From Alphaproteobacteria bacterium (GTDB lineage Bacteria; Pseudomonadota; Alphaproteobacteria; UBA8366), in contig JABJCS010000501.1 in the NCBI GenBank assembly GCA_018665505.1, positions 1-6,238 on the forward strand: a stretch of 6,238 nt of DNA, in the 5' to 3' direction. How positions within the stretch are numbered: the stretch's first letter is position 1; every line of letters starts with the position of its first letter. The notes beneath the pieces are model-generated. The model was not told the origin of the DNA and did no database searches. It was given only the letters and a program-made list of their open reading frames with translations. Position numbers and translations under genes: made by a program. This document shows positions 5,107-6,238 of the stretch, piece after piece.

Positions 5107-6238
5107 AATGCAGACTTCCTTCCATGTTCCGACTTCAACCGATTTTCGTAGGCTTCGTGGGTTTCATAGGGTCCAAAACCTTCAATCAAGTCGGCGAGGT
5201 TCTCGCACTTCTGTAAATGACGAGCTGCGTGGCGGTATCTTTTCGACCTAGCCTTTGCCAGTGCAAAACCTATTAGCGCACGACGAAGGAGCGTAGACGC
5301 AAGGGGGTGATTGCCCTCAAGAGCATCGGCAGCAGGCGTCAATACTTCATAGTGATCGCCATCCAGTTCATCCGCACGGTTCAGTACCAAGTCGGCCACT
5401 TTGTCCAGGGAGGGCCAAGAGATCAGGAAATTGAGTGATTGATGAACACTTGGATACTGCAGTGCATGAGCCATCGCACGCTCCTCAGCCTCCATGTCGT
5501 CGAAATCCGGGAGTTGTTTAAGATATGATCGCAAATGGGTTCCATTCAGCGACCGCTCGAAACAAGACCAACAAAATTCTTGGGCCTCATCACCACGCCC
5601 GAGCGCCTCCAACACTTCAATTTTCATCTGCTCCCACTCAAACGGTATCCAGCCACGGCTGTCTTCATCGACAGCGTTGATCGCCGCCCAAGCTTCGTCG
5701 GGTCGCCCGGCCACTAGGAGGCGTTTGGCAATCTGGGCAGAGACAGCCGGAACACTTCTGGCCTCTTCGCTTTTTTGCGTGATGTAAGCATCCACATCGC
5801 CCTGAGCATCGGCGATCTCTTGTAATGCAAGGCTAACAACGCTTTTGCGATGTCGTTCGGCATATTCATCGCCATAGACTGGCCCACCAGATCCATAGCC
5901 AATTATCTCACGATCTTCAGTCCTCACCTTCGGCAGCGGTTCTTTCGACAACGAAACGAAGCGGTGCTTGAGGTGATTGAGACCCACCGAGCCTAAAGCA
6001 GGAGAAAGAGACCTGATCAGGTAATCGTACTGGCCATAATCGTTTTCGAGGAGTGCATTGAATGCCTGATCGGCAAGCGCAGTCGGCTCAGGGTTGGCCT
6101 TGACAGCGATCTCGCCGAAATCGTCGCACGCATCATGGAATATCCCGACCACAATCCCGCTTCCGTCATCGCAACGCGCGAATACCGAATTGGCCAGTCC
6201 CATGAACCGCCACATCAACTCGACGGCTTGAACCGAAT
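5085..6238 (-). CDS. DUF6880-family protein, N-terminus outside the window
   Basis: The frame is open through the window end (SVQAVELMWRF...), so the gene starts beyond base 6238. The 384 or so residues present match, from memory, the DUF6880 family pattern of alphaproteobacteria: MWRFMGLANSVFARCDD near the visible start, DYGQYDYLI, then helical repeats (RLLVAGRPDEAWAAI, VLEALGRGDEAQEFCWSCFE), YLKQLPDFDDMEAEERAMAHAL, and a C-terminus with ALAKARSKRYRHAARHL and HGRKSAFWRLV. Family members usually have roughly 100 more N-terminal residues. The helical, TPR-like character suggests a scaffold or interaction protein; I see no catalytic motif, signal peptide or membrane segment, and the family's function is not known to me. 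Its last 22 nt overlap the start of recD2, which suggests one operon and a link to DNA handling (inference). A TTG at 6218 could be read as a start, but conserved-looking sequence runs on before it. Confidence 0.8.
   Translation of the reverse strand, partial: SVQAVELMWRFMGLANSVFARCDDGSGIVVGIFHDACDDFGEIAVKANPEPTALADQAFNALLENDYGQYDYLIRSLSPALGSVGLNHLKHRFVSLSKEPLPKVRTEDREIIGYGSGGPVYGDEYAERHRKSVVSLALQEIADAQGDVDAYITQKSEEARSVPAVSAQIAKRLLVAGRPDEAWAAINAVDEDSRGWIPFEWEQMKIEVLEALGRGDEAQEFCWSCFERSLNGTHLRSYLKQLPDFDDMEAEERAMAHALQYPSVHQSLNFLISWPSLDKVADLVLNRADELDGDHYEVLTPAADALEGNHPLASTLLRRALIGFALAKARSKRYRHAARHLQKCENLADLIEGFGPYETHEAYENRLKSEHGRKSAFWRLVAA

Overview
The window looks like chromosomal or island DNA of a proteobacterium, most likely an alphaproteobacterium. 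The grounds are a DUF6880-family protein (common in that class), moderately high G+C in the right-hand genes (about 57-60% in the stretches I counted), GTG/TTG start usage and a TetR-type operator of a form common in these bacteria. No rRNA, tRNA, CRISPR array, transposase or integrase is visible.

Left part (1-1440) is accessory in character. Positions 1-614 carry the 3' end of an unrecognised plus-strand gene of lower G+C (about 47% over 1-360). It is split between two frames exactly at a C7/A4 homopolymer, so it is a frameshifted gene, a programmed or variable frameshift, or a sequencing error. Next is a minus-strand unit: a small two-helix membrane protein gene (1084-827) with a near-perfect palindromic TetR-type operator upstream (1116-1135). 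Downstream it has two hairpins, the second a clear intrinsic terminator (755-782). A 15-nt inverted repeat (699-713 / 1236-1250) brackets this unit. The 356-nt gap between this gene and the next one to the right holds the operator, one repeat copy and a TATAAT box.

Right part (1441-6238) is a nucleic-acid-processing block. A plus-strand gene (1441-2853) encodes a TM0106-type protein: an N-terminal Cas4/RecB-like PD-(D/E)XK nuclease with four cysteines placed as in Fe-S nucleases, a short middle region, and a C-terminal RNase H-like (DEDD, YprB-type) exonuclease domain. Its ATG lies 7 nt after TATAAT with no Shine-Dalgarno sequence, which suggests a leaderless transcript. Converging on it, 33 nt away, is recD2 (5106-2887, minus), an intact SF1B 5'-3' DNA helicase. 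Upstream of recD2 and overlapping it by 22 nt is a DUF6880 protein gene, cut by the window end.

How they may work together (inference): DUF6880 and recD2 look like a translationally coupled operon. The nuclease next door is a family often found fused to a helicase, but here stands alone beside one. The group could be a DNA-repair or defence cassette, but nothing in the sequence proves that the three act together.
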